From positions 310,001 to 374,000 of the forward strand of contig JABTUY010000003.1 of NCBI GenBank assembly GCA_015075165.1: a DNA stretch of 64,000 nt, written 5' to 3'. A model generated the notes under the pieces. The model made no database searches and was not told the origin of the DNA. It saw only the letters and a program-made list of their open reading frames with translations. Positions 55,034 through 64,000 of this stretch are shown here, one piece after another. The stretch comes from Ideonella sp. (GTDB lineage Bacteria > Pseudomonadota > Gammaproteobacteria > Burkholderiales > Burkholderiaceae_C). Positions within the stretch are counted from its first letter, which is position 1; every line of letters starts with the position of its first letter. The translations under genes were made by a program, and so were the position numbers.

Positions 55034-55047
55034 ACCGATTGGGTGCC

Positions 55048-55815
55048 GTGAACCTTCGCGCCGTCCGCTTCGCCCTGAACACGATGCGCCTGGCCATCGT
55101 GACACTCGTGGCCGCCTGCCTGGTGCCGTTGGCCCTGGCCCAGCCGCACCCGGCCGCGGCAAGACGGGTGGCCGCCGGCCCTGGCCCCTCATGGCAGGCG
55201 CTGACGCCAGCCCAGCGCTCGGCGCTGGCACCGCTGCAGAGCGACTGGGCGTCGATCGACGCCCCGCGCCGCGCGAAGTGGATCGAAATCGCCGGCCGCT
55301 ATCAGAAGATGACACCCGACGAGCAGAAGCTGATGCAGGCCCGCATGACCGAGTGGTCGCGTCTGAGCCCCAAGGATCGAGCGCGCGCCCGGCTTACCTT
55401 CCAGCAGGTGAAGCAGTTGCCGCAAGACGAGCGGCGCGACCGCTGGCAGGCCTACCAGGCGTTGTCCGAAAGCCAGCGCCAGGAACTGGCCGCGCGTGCC
55501 AAGCAGTCCGGCACCCGCCGCAACGGGACCGCAAAACCGTCGCCGCAGCCGGGCGCCAAGCACAACATCGTAGCTAACCCGTCGCTGGCGCCCAACCGCT
55601 CGCGCGCGGTGGCACCCACCGTGGTGCAGGCCGCGCCGGGAGCCACCACCACGCTGGTGACGCGCCGGGCCAATCCGCCGGCGCACCAGCAGGCCGGGCT
55701 GCCGAAGATCGCTGGCGCGCCGGGCTTCGTCGACCGCAACACACTGCTGCCCCGGCGCGGCCCGCAGGGCGCCGCGGTGCGCGCCGCGGGGCCGGCGCCG
55801 ATCGAGCGGCCGTGA
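55048..55815 (+). CDS. DUF3106 family exported protein
   Basis: This 255-residue protein has a signal peptide (RLAIVTLVAACLVPLALAQ) and then DUF3106 helices rich in tryptophan and glutamine: WQALTPAQRSALAPLQSDWASIDAPRRAKWIEIAGRY and similar repeats with pairs of WxxL/PxxR. The second half is proline/arginine-rich and low-complexity. Function unknown; the helical region resembles periplasmic sensors such as CpxP-like proteins, suggesting an envelope-stress role with the sigma factor. GTG 55048 is the likely start; ATG 55084 is possible. Confidence 0.75.
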   Translation: MNLRAVRFALNTMRLAIVTLVAACLVPLALAQPHPAAARRVAAGPGPSWQALTPAQRSALAPLQSDWASIDAPRRAKWIEIAGRYQKMTPDEQKLMQARMTEWSRLSPKDRARARLTFQQVKQLPQDERRDRWQAYQALSESQRQELAARAKQSGTRRNGTAKPSPQPGAKHNIVANPSLAPNRSRAVAPTVVQAAPGATTTLVTRRANPPAHQQAGLPKIAGAPGFVDRNTLLPRRGPQGAAVRAAGPAPIERP

Positions 55816-56351
55816 CGGCCGCAGGCCCGGTCCCGACGCCCGCCAACGCGCCGGGCGTGCGACGCCGGCTGGCGTGCATGCTGTACGAGTCGGTGCTGCT
55901 GTTCGGCGTGATCATGGTCGTCGGCCTGCTGCACTCCACCATCACCCAGCAGCGCGACGCCCTGCAAGGCAGCAGCGGACTGCAGGCCACCGTCTTCCTG
56001 GCGCTCGGCATCTACTTCGCCGGCTTCTGGTCGGCCAGCGGCCAGACGCTGGCGATGAAGACCTGGCATATCCGACTGCAGACCACGACCGGCACACTGC
56101 CGAGGTGGCCGCGCGCGGCCGCGCGCTACGTCGCCAGCTGGCTGTGGTTCCTGCCGGCGCTCGCCTCGGCGCACGCCGCCGGCGTGCACAGCAGCGCCGG
56201 CTTCGCGGTCATCGTCGCTGCCGGCATGCTGGCCTACTCGGCGCTGGCGTGGTTGCGGCCCGACCGCCAGTGGCCACACGACGTGCTGTGCGGCACCCGG
56301 CTCGTCGATACCCGGAGTACGCGCGCGGCGCCGGCACAATCGGCGGCATGA
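55812..56351 (+). CDS. RDD family membrane protein
   Basis: This 179-residue inner-membrane protein has the RDD core: an arginine early (RRRLACMLYESVLLFGVIMV) and later aspartates, and three to five hydrophobic segments. RDD proteins are poorly understood; some help transport or ion homeostasis. GTG 55812 overlaps the preceding stop by 4 bases (GTGA) and its own stop overlaps dgkA, so expression is coupled across the sigma-factor operon. Confidence 0.8.
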   Translation: MTAAGPVPTPANAPGVRRRLACMLYESVLLFGVIMVVGLLHSTITQQRDALQGSSGLQATVFLALGIYFAGFWSASGQTLAMKTWHIRLQTTTGTLPRWPRAAARYVASWLWFLPALASAHAAGVHSSAGFAVIVAAGMLAYSALAWLRPDRQWPHDVLCGTRLVDTRSTRAAPAQSAA

Positions 56352-56728
56352 CGCACCCCCACAAGGCCCATCGCGGACTGCAACGCATCGTGCTCGCCAC
56401 CGGCTACTCGATCGCCGGCTTGTCGGCCGCCTTCCGAACCGAGAGCGCGTTTCGCCAGGAGTGCGCGCTGGCGCTGGTGCTGCTGCCGGCCTCGTGGTGG
56501 CTCGGTCGCAACTGGGTCGAGGTGGCGCTGCTGGCCGGGTCGGTGGTCGCGGTGATGGTGGTCGAGTTGCTCAACTCGGCGATCGAAGCGGTGGTCGATC
56601 GCGTGTCGGGCGAGTTGCACCCGCTGTCCAAGCGCGCAAAAGACATCGGCAGCGCCGCCGTGATGCTCGCACTGCTGACCTGCGCCGCACTGTGGGCGTC
56701 GCTGCTGTGGCTGCGCTGGGCGGCGTGA
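56348..56728 (+). CDS. dgkA: Diacylglycerol kinase
   Basis: The 126-residue trimeric membrane kinase phosphorylates diacylglycerol to phosphatidic acid, recycling lipid left by periplasmic glucan synthesis. It has three hydrophobic segments and the catalytic motif VVELLNSAIEAVVDRVS, with FRTESAFRQE before TM1. ATG 56348 overlaps the RDD stop (ATGA); its stop shares a base with the next start (TGATG). Confidence 0.93.
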   Translation: MTHPHKAHRGLQRIVLATGYSIAGLSAAFRTESAFRQECALALVLLPASWWLGRNWVEVALLAGSVVAVMVVELLNSAIEAVVDRVSGELHPLSKRAKDIGSAAVMLALLTCAALWASLLWLRWAA

Positions 56729-57315
56729 TGGCACTTAGCTTCAAGCTGTGCGTCTACTGCGGCTCACGACCAGGCGTCGACCCGGCCTACCGGCAGGCCG
56801 CCCGCGAGCTCGGCCAGGCGATCGGCCGCCGCGGCTGGCGCATGGTGTACGGCGGCGGAGGGGTCGGCCTGATGGGCGCCGTGGCCGACGCCGCCCTCGC
56901 AGCCGGCGCGCTGGTAACCGGCGTGATCCCGGAGTCGCTGATGCGCCGCGAGGTCGGCCATGCCGGCCTCACCGAGTTGCGCGTGGTGCAGACGATGCAC
57001 GAGCGCAAGCGCCTGATGGCCGAGGGCAGCGACGCGTTCGTTGCACTGCCCGGCGGCATCGGCACGCTCGAGGAGCTGTTCGAGGTGTGGAGCTGGCGCC
57101 ACCTGGGCTACCACGACCAGCCGGTGGGTCTGCTCGATACCGCCGGCTACTTCCAGCCACTGGCCGCGATGCTGCGCCATGCGGCCGATGCCGGCTTCGT
57201 CACCGCCGAACAGATCGCGATGATCACGCTCGATGCCAGGGTGGAATCGCTGCTCGACCGGCTCGCGGCCGAGGCCGTGCACGCCACCGCGGTCGACGAC
57301 CTGCGCCGCATCTGA
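56728..57315 (+). CDS. LOG family protein (cytokinin riboside 5'-monophosphate phosphoribohydrolase-like)
   Basis: The 195-residue Rossmann-fold protein of the TIGR00730/LOG family has the start CVYCGSRPGVDPAY, GGGGVGLMG, the MHERKRLM segment and the signature PGGIGTLEELFE, which holds the catalytic Arg/Glu set. Members cleave nucleoside monophosphates to base and ribose 5-phosphate. Its TGATG overlap with dgkA closes the coupled operon that starts at the sigma factor. It is convergent with the PII gene (36-base gap). Confidence 0.92.
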   Translation: MALSFKLCVYCGSRPGVDPAYRQAARELGQAIGRRGWRMVYGGGGVGLMGAVADAALAAGALVTGVIPESLMRREVGHAGLTELRVVQTMHERKRLMAEGSDAFVALPGGIGTLEELFEVWSWRHLGYHDQPVGLLDTAGYFQPLAAMLRHAADAGFVTAEQIAMITLDARVESLLDRLAAEAVHATAVDDLRRI

Positions 57316-57351
57316 CCGCCGGCACAATAGAGGCGCCGACCGACGCAGCCC

Positions 57352-57729
<378 letters not shown>

Positions 57730-59421
57730 TTAAGCACGGAACTTCGACGTGATGGGGTAGCGCCAGTCGCGTCCGAACGCGCGGTGGGTGATGCGGATGC
57801 CGACCGGGGCCTGCCGTCGCTTGTACTCGTTCACCTTGATCAGGCGCGTCACACGCTCGACGTCGGCGTACGCGAAGCCGGCCGCGACGATCTGTTCGAT
57901 GCCCTGGTCGTCCTCCATGTAGCGCGCGAGGATCGCATCGAGCACCTCGTAGGGCGGCAGGCTGTCCTGGTCGGTCTGGTTCGGTCGCAGCTCGGCCGAT
58001 GGTGGGCGCGTGAGGATGCGCTGCGGGATCACCGCGCCGATGCTGCCGTCGGCACGCCGGTTCGCCTGCCGGTTCTTCCAGTCGGCCAGGCGGTACACCA
58101 GCGTCTTGGCCACATCCTTGATCACCGCGAAGCCGCCGGCCATGTCGCCGTACAGCGTGCAGTAGCCGGTGGCCATCTCGCTCTTGTTGCCGGTGGTCAG
58201 CACGATCGAACCGTGCTTGTTCGACAGCGCCATCAGCAGCGTGCCGCGAATGCGCGCCTGGATGTTCTCCTCGGTGGCGTCCTCGGGCAGGCCCGCGAAT
58301 TCTTCGGCCAGCGCGGCGCGAAAGGCAGCGAACATCGGCGCGACGGCGATCTCGTCGTAGCGCACGCCCAGCCATGCGGCCATCTCGCGCGCGTCGAGCC
58401 ACGAGATCTCCGCCGTGTAGGGCGACGGCATCATCACCGTGCGCACGCGCTCGGCGCCGAGCGCATCGACGGCAATCGCCAGCACCAGCGCCGAATCGAC
58501 GCCGCCCGACAGCCCGATGATCGCGCCGGGAAAGCCGTTCTTGCCGATGTAGTCGCGCACGCCGGTGACCAGCGCGCGCCAGGCCTGCTCTTCGAGGCAA
58601 GGTGTTTCGTGCCGCTCGCCGTGCAGGCTGCCGTCGCCGGCGATCTCCACCCACACCAGGCCGGCCTCGAAGCAGCCGCCGCGCACCGCGACCCGGCCGC
58701 CCGCGTCGACGGCGAACGACTCGCCGTCGAACACGATCTCGTCCTGCCCGCCCACCAGGTGCGCATACAGCAGCGGCCGTTGCACCGCGACCGCGCGTTC
58801 GATCATGCGCGCCTCGCGCTCGCCGCTCTTGTCGAGGTGGAACGGCGATGCGTTGAGCACGCACAGCACCTCGGCACCGGCGGCCACCGCGGTGGCCGCC
58901 GGCTCGTCGAACCAGGCATCCTCGCAGATCAGGATGCCGAAGCGCCGGCCGCCGGCCTCGCACACCACCGGGCCAAGTCCGGCGTCGCGGCCGCTGGCGA
59001 AGGTGCGCCGCTCGTCGAACACTTGGTAGTTCGGCAACTCGCGCTTGCAGTAGGTGGCCTGCACGTGGCCACCGGCCAACACCGATGCGGCATTGAAGCA
59101 CGGCGGCAGCGCCACCGAGCGCGTGCGCAGCGACGCCATCGTGGCACCGCGCGCCGGGTGACCGAGCACCACGGTGAGCCCTTGCAACGGCGCAAGCTCG
59201 GCGGCCAGCGCGTGCAGCACGCGCTCGCAGGCGTCCATGAAGGCCGGGCGCAGCAACAGGTCTTCGGGCGGGTAGCCCGACAGCGCGAGCTCCGGTGCGA
59301 TCATCAGCACCGCGCCGCCGGCGTGAGCCTCACGCGCCGCGTCGGCGATCAGCCTGGCGTTGCCGGCGAAGTCGCCGACGGTGGGGTTGATTTGCGCCAG
59401 CGCGACGCGGATGTTGGACAC
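57730..59421 (-). CDS. nadE: Glutamine-dependent NAD+ synthetase
   Basis: This 563-residue two-domain enzyme has an N-terminal nitrilase-like glutaminase (APELALSGYPPEDL for the Glu, YCKRELPNYQVFDERR for the Lys, ICEDAWF for the Cys nucleophile) and a C-terminal amidating domain with the PP-loop LSGGVDSALVLAI. It makes NAD+ from deamido-NAD+, ATP and glutamine. The start is GTG 59421, matching the family N-terminus (IRVALAQINPTVGDF); it abuts the divergent gene's GTG to form CACGTG. glnB follows. Confidence 0.95.
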   Translation of the reverse strand: MSNIRVALAQINPTVGDFAGNARLIADAAREAHAGGAVLMIAPELALSGYPPEDLLLRPAFMDACERVLHALAAELAPLQGLTVVLGHPARGATMASLRTRSVALPPCFNAASVLAGGHVQATYCKRELPNYQVFDERRTFASGRDAGLGPVVCEAGGRRFGILICEDAWFDEPAATAVAAGAEVLCVLNASPFHLDKSGEREARMIERAVAVQRPLLYAHLVGGQDEIVFDGESFAVDAGGRVAVRGGCFEAGLVWVEIAGDGSLHGERHETPCLEEQAWRALVTGVRDYIGKNGFPGAIIGLSGGVDSALVLAIAVDALGAERVRTVMMPSPYTAEISWLDAREMAAWLGVRYDEIAVAPMFAAFRAALAEEFAGLPEDATEENIQARIRGTLLMALSNKHGSIVLTTGNKSEMATGYCTLYGDMAGGFAVIKDVAKTLVYRLADWKNRQANRRADGSIGAVIPQRILTRPPSAELRPNQTDQDSLPPYEVLDAILARYMEDDQGIEQIVAAGFAYADVERVTRLIKVNEYKRRQAPVGIRITHRAFGRDWRYPITSKFRA

Positions 59422-60651
59422 GTGAACAGCGACGATCGATCGAGCGGCCCCGGGGCCCGCGAGCCGCACGACCGCGCATCCCACAGGGGTGCGGACGATT
59501 ATGTCATCCGGGTCTTCGACGACCCGACCGCGATCGACGTCGCCACGTGGGATGCACTGCTGGCGAGCCAAGCCGCGCCCACGCCGTTCATGAGCCTGCG
59601 CTACCTGGCCGCGCTGCACGCCTCGCGCAGCGCCTGGCCGCGCAGCGGCTGGACGCCGCGCTTCGTCACGCTGTGGGCGGGCGCCAAGCTGCAGGCGGCC
59701 GCTCCGGCCTACCTGAAGACGCACTCCTGGGGCGAGTACGTGTTCGACTGGGCGTGGGCCGACGCCTACCGCCGCCACGGCCTGCGCTACTACCCGAAGC
59801 TGCTGGTCGCGGTGCCGTTCACGCCGGTGCCGGGCAGCCGCCTGCTGGCCGCGGACCCGGCGGCACGGCTGCAGTTGGTGCGCGCGCTGCACGGCCTGGC
59901 CGAAGAGGCCGGCCTGTCGTCGGCGCACGTGCTGTTCCACGACGCCGCCGATGCCGCCGCGCTGCGCGCCCACGGCTGGCTGGCGCGCGACAGCGTGCAG
60001 TTCCACTGGACCCGCGCGACCAGCGGTGCGCCTCGCACGTTCGACGAGTTTCTCGCCAGCCTGCAGCGCGACAAGCGCAAGAAGATCCAGCAGGAGCGGC
60101 GCAAGGTGGCCGATGCCGGCGTCTCGTTCAGCGTGCACGAAGGCGATGCGATCGACGAGCCGCTGTGGGACTTCTTCCACCATTGCTACCGTCTCACCTA
60201 CGAGGCCCACGGCTCGACGCCGTACCTGACGCGCGCGTTCTTCGCCGCGATGGCGCGCTCGATGGCCGCGCACTGGGTGCTGTTCGTCGCGCGCATCGGG
60301 GCCGAGCCGGTGGCGGTGTCGCTGATCGCGGTGGACCGCGCGCGCCGCGCCGCGTTCGGCCGTTACTGGGGCGCCACGCGCTTCATCGACTGCCTGCACT
60401 TCGAGGCCTGCTACTACCAGCCGCTGCGCTGGTGCATCGAGCATGGCATCGAGCGCTTCGAAGGCGGTGCGCAGGGCGAGCACAAGATGGCGCGCGGCCT
60501 GCTGCCGGTGGCCACGGCGTCGTCGCACTGGCTGGCCCACCCGGCCTTCGCGCGCGCGGTCGACGAGTTCCTGCACGCCGAACGCGACGGCGTGCGCGGC
60601 TATGTCGACGAACTGAACGAGCACGCGCCGTTCCGCAGCGGCGCGCGCTGA
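59422..60651 (+). CDS. FemAB/GNAT-like acyltransferase family protein (DUF482-like)
   Basis: This 409-residue protein has an N-terminal GNAT-like region (DDYVIRVFDDPTAIDVATWDALLASQAAPTPFMS), a middle with YVFDWAWADAYRRHGLRYYPKL, and a C-terminal GNAT half (RWCIEHGIERFEGGAQGEHKMARG). A large basic/Lys-rich insert (RDKRKKIQQERRKV) separates them. It probably transfers an acyl or amino-acyl group. GTG 59422 is the only nearby start in frame and lies directly against the nadE start on the other strand, so the promoter must be inside nadE. Confidence 0.8.
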   Translation: MNSDDRSSGPGAREPHDRASHRGADDYVIRVFDDPTAIDVATWDALLASQAAPTPFMSLRYLAALHASRSAWPRSGWTPRFVTLWAGAKLQAAAPAYLKTHSWGEYVFDWAWADAYRRHGLRYYPKLLVAVPFTPVPGSRLLAADPAARLQLVRALHGLAEEAGLSSAHVLFHDAADAAALRAHGWLARDSVQFHWTRATSGAPRTFDEFLASLQRDKRKKIQQERRKVADAGVSFSVHEGDAIDEPLWDFFHHCYRLTYEAHGSTPYLTRAFFAAMARSMAAHWVLFVARIGAEPVAVSLIAVDRARRAAFGRYWGATRFIDCLHFEACYYQPLRWCIEHGIERFEGGAQGEHKMARGLLPVATASSHWLAHPAFARAVDEFLHAERDGVRGYVDELNEHAPFRSGAR

Positions 60652-60681
60652 GGCCGCGGCGTTGCGCCGCGGCCAGGTGCT

Positions 60682-63399
60682 TCAAGGCTGCTTGAAGTCG
60701 CCTGCCAGCATGAACGCCATCGCCTCGGGCTTCAGGTAGGTGCGCAGCGCCTGGCTGGCCTGCGCGGCGCTGACCGCGGCCAGCGCGCTGTCGACCCGTT
60801 GCGCGAACGCGAAGGTGCGGCCGAGGCCCAGATCCTGCTGCAGCGCCCGCGCCAGCCGCACGTCTTGCGCGCGGCCCAGGCTGCGAAAGTTCAGCAGCGC
60901 GCTGCGCGCGGCGGCCACCTCGGCATCGCTGAAGCCGTCCTTCAGCGCGCGTGCCAGCTCGTCGCGGAACGACTGCTCCACCTTCAGGCCGTTCTGCGGC
61001 GCGAAGATCGCGCTGCCGAACCACACCGAATGCTCGTCGGTGTCGCCCCAGTCGATGGTGCTGCGCACGTCGTACGAAAGGCCCTGGCGCTCGCGGATGC
61101 TCTTCCACAGCCGCGAGTCGCCACCACTGCCGAGCATGAAGTTGGCCAGCATCAGCGCCGGGTAGGCGGCATCGTTGTCCGACAGCGGCAGGTGCAGCCG
61201 CACGCCGAGCATCGCGTTCTGCTTGTCCGGCGTGCGCACCAGCTCGCGCCCGCCGGCCGAGGTGTAGATCGGCCGCGGCACGCGCTGCGCCGGCTCGCTC
61301 GCCACCCAATCACCGAAGCCCGCCGCCAGCGCCCGGCGCAGCGCCTCGGCATCGAAATCGCCGACCGCGGCCAGGCGCGCCTGGCCGGCGCCGTAAAAGC
61401 GTGCGTGGAAGGCCTTGATCTTGTCGATCGTCACCGCCTGAGAGTCCTCGAGCCGCTCGTCGAAGCTGCGCGCATGCCGGACGTCGCCGCGCGGATACGG
61501 GTTGCCGCGGCGCGCGAGCGAGTTGACGACGATCGCCTCCGGGTCGTCGCGCTGCGCCTGGATGCCGGCCGCGGTCTGGCGCTTCAACTCGTCGAGCGCA
61601 GCGGCCGGGAAGCCCGGCTGGCGCAGCAGTTGCGCCAGCAGCTTGACGGCATCGCCCACCGTGTCGCGGTGCGAGAGCAGCGCGATGTTCACTTCGTCGC
61701 CGCTGGAGCCGATCTGCAGCTCGGACTTCAAGGCATCGAGCCGGTCCTGGATCTGCACGCGCGTGAGTCCGGCGCCGCCCTTGTCGATCATCGCGGCGGC
61801 GAACTCCGACACCTCGCGCTGGCCGAGCAGGCTGCGCTCGTTGCCCAGCCGCATCGCCATCGAGATGCGCACCGTCTGGCCGCGCGTGGCCTTGGGCAGC
61901 AGCGCCAGCTTCATGCCATTGGCGAGCGCCGAGCGCTGCGTCAGCGCGTCGATGTTGGCCGGCGAGCTGTCGAACGCGGCCACCGCGGCGGCCGACGCCT
62001 GCGGCACGAAGGTCTTCATCTGCGCGGCCACGTCCACCGCCTCGGGCTTCGGCGCGCGCTGCGGGCGCTCGGTGGGCACGTAGCGCGCCAGCGTGCGGTT
62101 CGACGCCACGAAGTACGCCTGCGCCACGCGCTGCACGTCGGCGAGCTTCAGCGCCTTCACGCGATCGCGCAGCAGGAAGAACAGGCGCCAGTCGCCCTGC
62201 GCCACCGTCTCCGACAGCGTGACGCCGATCGTCTCGGGGTTGCTGTACTGCCGATCCCAGCCCTTGAGCCACTTGGTCTGCGCGCGCTTGAACTCCTCGT
62301 CGCTGATCGGCTCGGTGGCCAGGCCTTCGATGGTGCGGATCAGCTCCTGCGTGCCGCGCTCGGCATCCTGCCCGGCGGCGAACTGCGCGCCGAACAGCGC
62401 GACACCGGGGTCGGCGGTGGCCAGCGGCTCGGCGAACACGCTGGCCGCGAGGCCGGCTTCCACCAGCCGCTTGTGCGCGCGCCCCGACGGGTCGTCGCCG
62501 ACGATCAGCGCGATCAACTCCATCGGCGCGTAATCGGGGCTCGCACCGGCCGGGATGTGATAGCCGAGCATCACCTGCGACGTGCCACCGACGCGGCGGA
62601 TCGTGACGCTGCGCTCGCCCTCCTGCACCGGGTCGAGCGTGTACAGACGGGGCAGCACGCGTGTGGGCTTCGGGATGCGGCCGAACGACTGCTCGATCCA
62701 CTCGCGCGTGCGCGCCGGGTCGAACTTGCCCGAGACGATCAGCGTGGCGTTGTCGGGTTGGTAGTAGAGCCGGTAGAACGCCTGCAGCCGGCCGATGTCG
62801 ACGTTCTCGACATCGCTGCGCGCGCCGATCGTGCTCTTGCCGTAGTTGTGCCACTGGAACATCGCAGCCATGGTCTTCTGGAACAGGATGCGGCCGGGGT
62901 CGTTCTCGCCCATTTCCATCTCGTTGCGCACCACGGTCATCTCGGTGTCGAGATCCTTGCGCGCGATGAACGAGTTGACCATGGCGTCGGCCTGCCAGCC
63001 GAGGTACCAGTGCAGGTTGTCGTCGTTGGCCGCGAAACTGGCGAAGTAGTTGGTGCGGTCGACCCAGGTCGAGCCGTTGGCGCGCAGGCCGCGCTTGGAG
63101 AACTCCGACCACACCTCGCGGTGCGTCGGTGTGCCCTTGAAGATCAGGTGCTCTAGCAGGTGCGCCATGCCGGTCTCGCCGTAGTTCTCGTGGCGCGAGC
63201 CGACGTGGTAGGTGACGTTCACCGTCGTCGTGGGCTTGCTGTCGTCGGGCGCCAGCAGCACCTGCAGGCCATTGGACAGGCGGTACTCGGTGATGCCCTC
63301 GACCTCGGTCACCCGGGTCATCGCCGCCTGTGTCGCAGCAGCGCACAGCGCGAACAAGGCGAACGCCAAGGCCCCGGCGGTGCGCAACGATCCTGCCAT
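60682..63399 (-). CDS. M16 family zinc metalloprotease, exported
   Basis: The 905-residue pitrilysin-type protease has a signal peptide (AGALAFALFALCAAATQA) and two M16 halves. The first (from about residue 36) has the inverted zinc motif H80-L-L-E83-H84, while the second half (from about 470) lacks it, as usual for single-chain M16 enzymes. It degrades peptides in the periplasm. The start ATG 63399 has GGGGAGA 7 bases ahead. It is convergent with the FemAB-like gene (30-base gap). Confidence 0.9.
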   Translation of the reverse strand: MAGSLRTAGALAFALFALCAAATQAAMTRVTEVEGITEYRLSNGLQVLLAPDDSKPTTTVNVTYHVGSRHENYGETGMAHLLEHLIFKGTPTHREVWSEFSKRGLRANGSTWVDRTNYFASFAANDDNLHWYLGWQADAMVNSFIARKDLDTEMTVVRNEMEMGENDPGRILFQKTMAAMFQWHNYGKSTIGARSDVENVDIGRLQAFYRLYYQPDNATLIVSGKFDPARTREWIEQSFGRIPKPTRVLPRLYTLDPVQEGERSVTIRRVGGTSQVMLGYHIPAGASPDYAPMELIALIVGDDPSGRAHKRLVEAGLAASVFAEPLATADPGVALFGAQFAAGQDAERGTQELIRTIEGLATEPISDEEFKRAQTKWLKGWDRQYSNPETIGVTLSETVAQGDWRLFFLLRDRVKALKLADVQRVAQAYFVASNRTLARYVPTERPQRAPKPEAVDVAAQMKTFVPQASAAAVAAFDSSPANIDALTQRSALANGMKLALLPKATRGQTVRISMAMRLGNERSLLGQREVSEFAAAMIDKGGAGLTRVQIQDRLDALKSELQIGSSGDEVNIALLSHRDTVGDAVKLLAQLLRQPGFPAAALDELKRQTAAGIQAQRDDPEAIVVNSLARRGNPYPRGDVRHARSFDERLEDSQAVTIDKIKAFHARFYGAGQARLAAVGDFDAEALRRALAAGFGDWVASEPAQRVPRPIYTSAGGRELVRTPDKQNAMLGVRLHLPLSDNDAAYPALMLANFMLGSGGDSRLWKSIRERQGLSYDVRSTIDWGDTDEHSVWFGSAIFAPQNGLKVEQSFRDELARALKDGFSDAEVAAARSALLNFRSLGRAQDVRLARALQQDLGLGRTFAFAQRVDSALAAVSAAQASQALRTYLKPEAMAFMLAGDFKQP

Positions 63400-63500
63400 C
63401 GAGTCTCCCCTTGCCGGATCGGGCCACCGGCGGTGCGGCAGTGTAGACAGGCCGGCTGCGCCGCTGGTTCCGTCGGGAACGCGCCGGCGCGGGTGCTCGT

Positions 63501-64000
63501 TCAGCCGCTGTTCTGCGTGCTCCAGGCCTTCATGCCTGAGCGCACTTCGTCGCGCGCCGCATCGGGGCCATCCCAGCCGAGCACCTTCACCCACTTGCCC
63601 GACTCCAGGTCCTTGTAGTGCTCGAAGAAGTGCTGGATCGTCTTCAGCCGCATCGGGTTCAGATCGCTCACCCGCTGCCACTGCGTATACAGCGAGAGGA
63701 TCTTGTCGACCGGCACGGCCAGCAGTTTGTGATCACCGCCGGCCTCGTCCTGCATCTTCAGCACGCCCAGCGGGCGGCAGGTGACCACCACACCCGACAG
63801 CAGCGGCACCGGTGTGATCACCAGCACGTCGACCGGATCGCCGTCGTCGGCCAGCGTCTGCGGGATGTAGCCGTAGTTGCACGGGTAGTGCATCGAGGTG
63901 GCCATGAAGCGGTCGACGAACAGGGCACCGGAGTCCTCGTCGACCTCGTACTTGACCGCATCCGCGTTCATCGGGATCTCGATGATCACGTTGAACTCAT
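63501..64000 (-). CDS. ppa: Inorganic pyrophosphatase (5' partial)
   Basis: The C-terminal part of a family I soluble pyrophosphatase; the first residues lie beyond the window (the visible frame opens ..[13 protein letters not shown], and the real start is upstream). [24 protein letters not shown] carries the metal-binding aspartates, and [13 protein letters not shown] the substrate lysine region. It hydrolyses pyrophosphate from biosynthesis. The 101-base gap to the M16 gene shows nothing notable. Confidence 0.95.
   Translation of the reverse strand, partial: EFNVIIEIPMNADAVKYEVDEDSGALFVDRFMATSMHYPCNYGYIPQTLADDGDPVDVLVITPVPLLSGVVVTCRPLGVLKMQDEAGGDHKLLAVPVDKILSLYTQWQRVSDLNPMRLKTIQHFFEHYKDLESGKWVKVLGWDGPDAARDEVRSGMKAWSTQNSG

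Overview
The window is about 64 kb of very GC-rich chromosome with dense genes and short gaps. Codon choice, the ilvB-ilvN-ilvC-pssA-leuA gene order, the tig-clpP-clpX-lon block and the sigma factor/DUF3619/DUF3106/RDD string all point to a betaproteobacterium of the order Burkholderiales, probably of the Rubrivivax/Leptothrix/Methylibium kind. That placement is inference from gene content, not from a marker-gene search. There is no phage, insertion sequence, CRISPR array or rRNA operon. No gap without a gene exceeds 300 bases.

1-16.8 kb (plus strand): a likely 2-aminoethylphosphonate (AEP) utilisation locus. It holds the end of an ABC ATPase, a double permease, PhnW transaminase, and at 13.9 kb a class III PLP enzyme resembling PbfA ((R)-1-hydroxy-AEP ammonia-lyase). 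Between them sit a glutamine-synthetase-like ligase, an iron alcohol dehydrogenase, two tandem gamma-glutamyl hydrolases and an aldehyde dehydrogenase. That enzyme set is typical of a gamma-glutamylation route for an amine. A VapBC-type toxin-antitoxin pair, a HAD phosphatase, a hybrid histidine kinase and a flavin disulfide oxidoreductase lie in the same run.

16.8-29 kb (minus strand): small metabolic and hypothetical genes (SnoaL-like, Asp/Glu racemase family, GNAT, DUF2277, RidA, LysE), then a GrdB-family protein, an amidohydrolase, a nitronate monooxygenase, an acyl-CoA dehydrogenase with its electron acceptor ETF (etfB-etfA), and an MFS transporter.

29-36.2 kb: tRNA genes and protein quality control. 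tRNA-Leu(TAG), trigger factor, clpP, clpX, lon, tRNA-Gly(GCC) and tRNA-Cys(GCA) all read on the minus strand. tRNA-Leu(TAA) faces them, with a small lipoprotein gene between.

36.2-45.6 kb: an RND efflux operon with a promoter/operator that reads very clearly; the squalene genes hpnC-hpnD-hpnE, joined by stop/start overlaps; an IclR regulator; and a PBP7-type endopeptidase.

45.8-53.8 kb (minus strand): the branched-chain amino acid block ilvB-ilvN-ilvC-pssA followed by two different leuA genes in tandem. A leucine-rich leader peptide and an intrinsic-terminator attenuator lie directly before the first leuA; this is the best-supported regulatory find in the window.

54-64 kb: an ECF-type sigma factor operon (sigma, DUF3619, DUF3106, RDD, dgkA, LOG family) built almost wholly on overlapping stop/start codons; PII protein and NAD synthetase; a FemAB/GNAT-like protein whose start codon abuts that of nadE; an M16 protease; and the 3' part of inorganic pyrophosphatase, cut by the window end.
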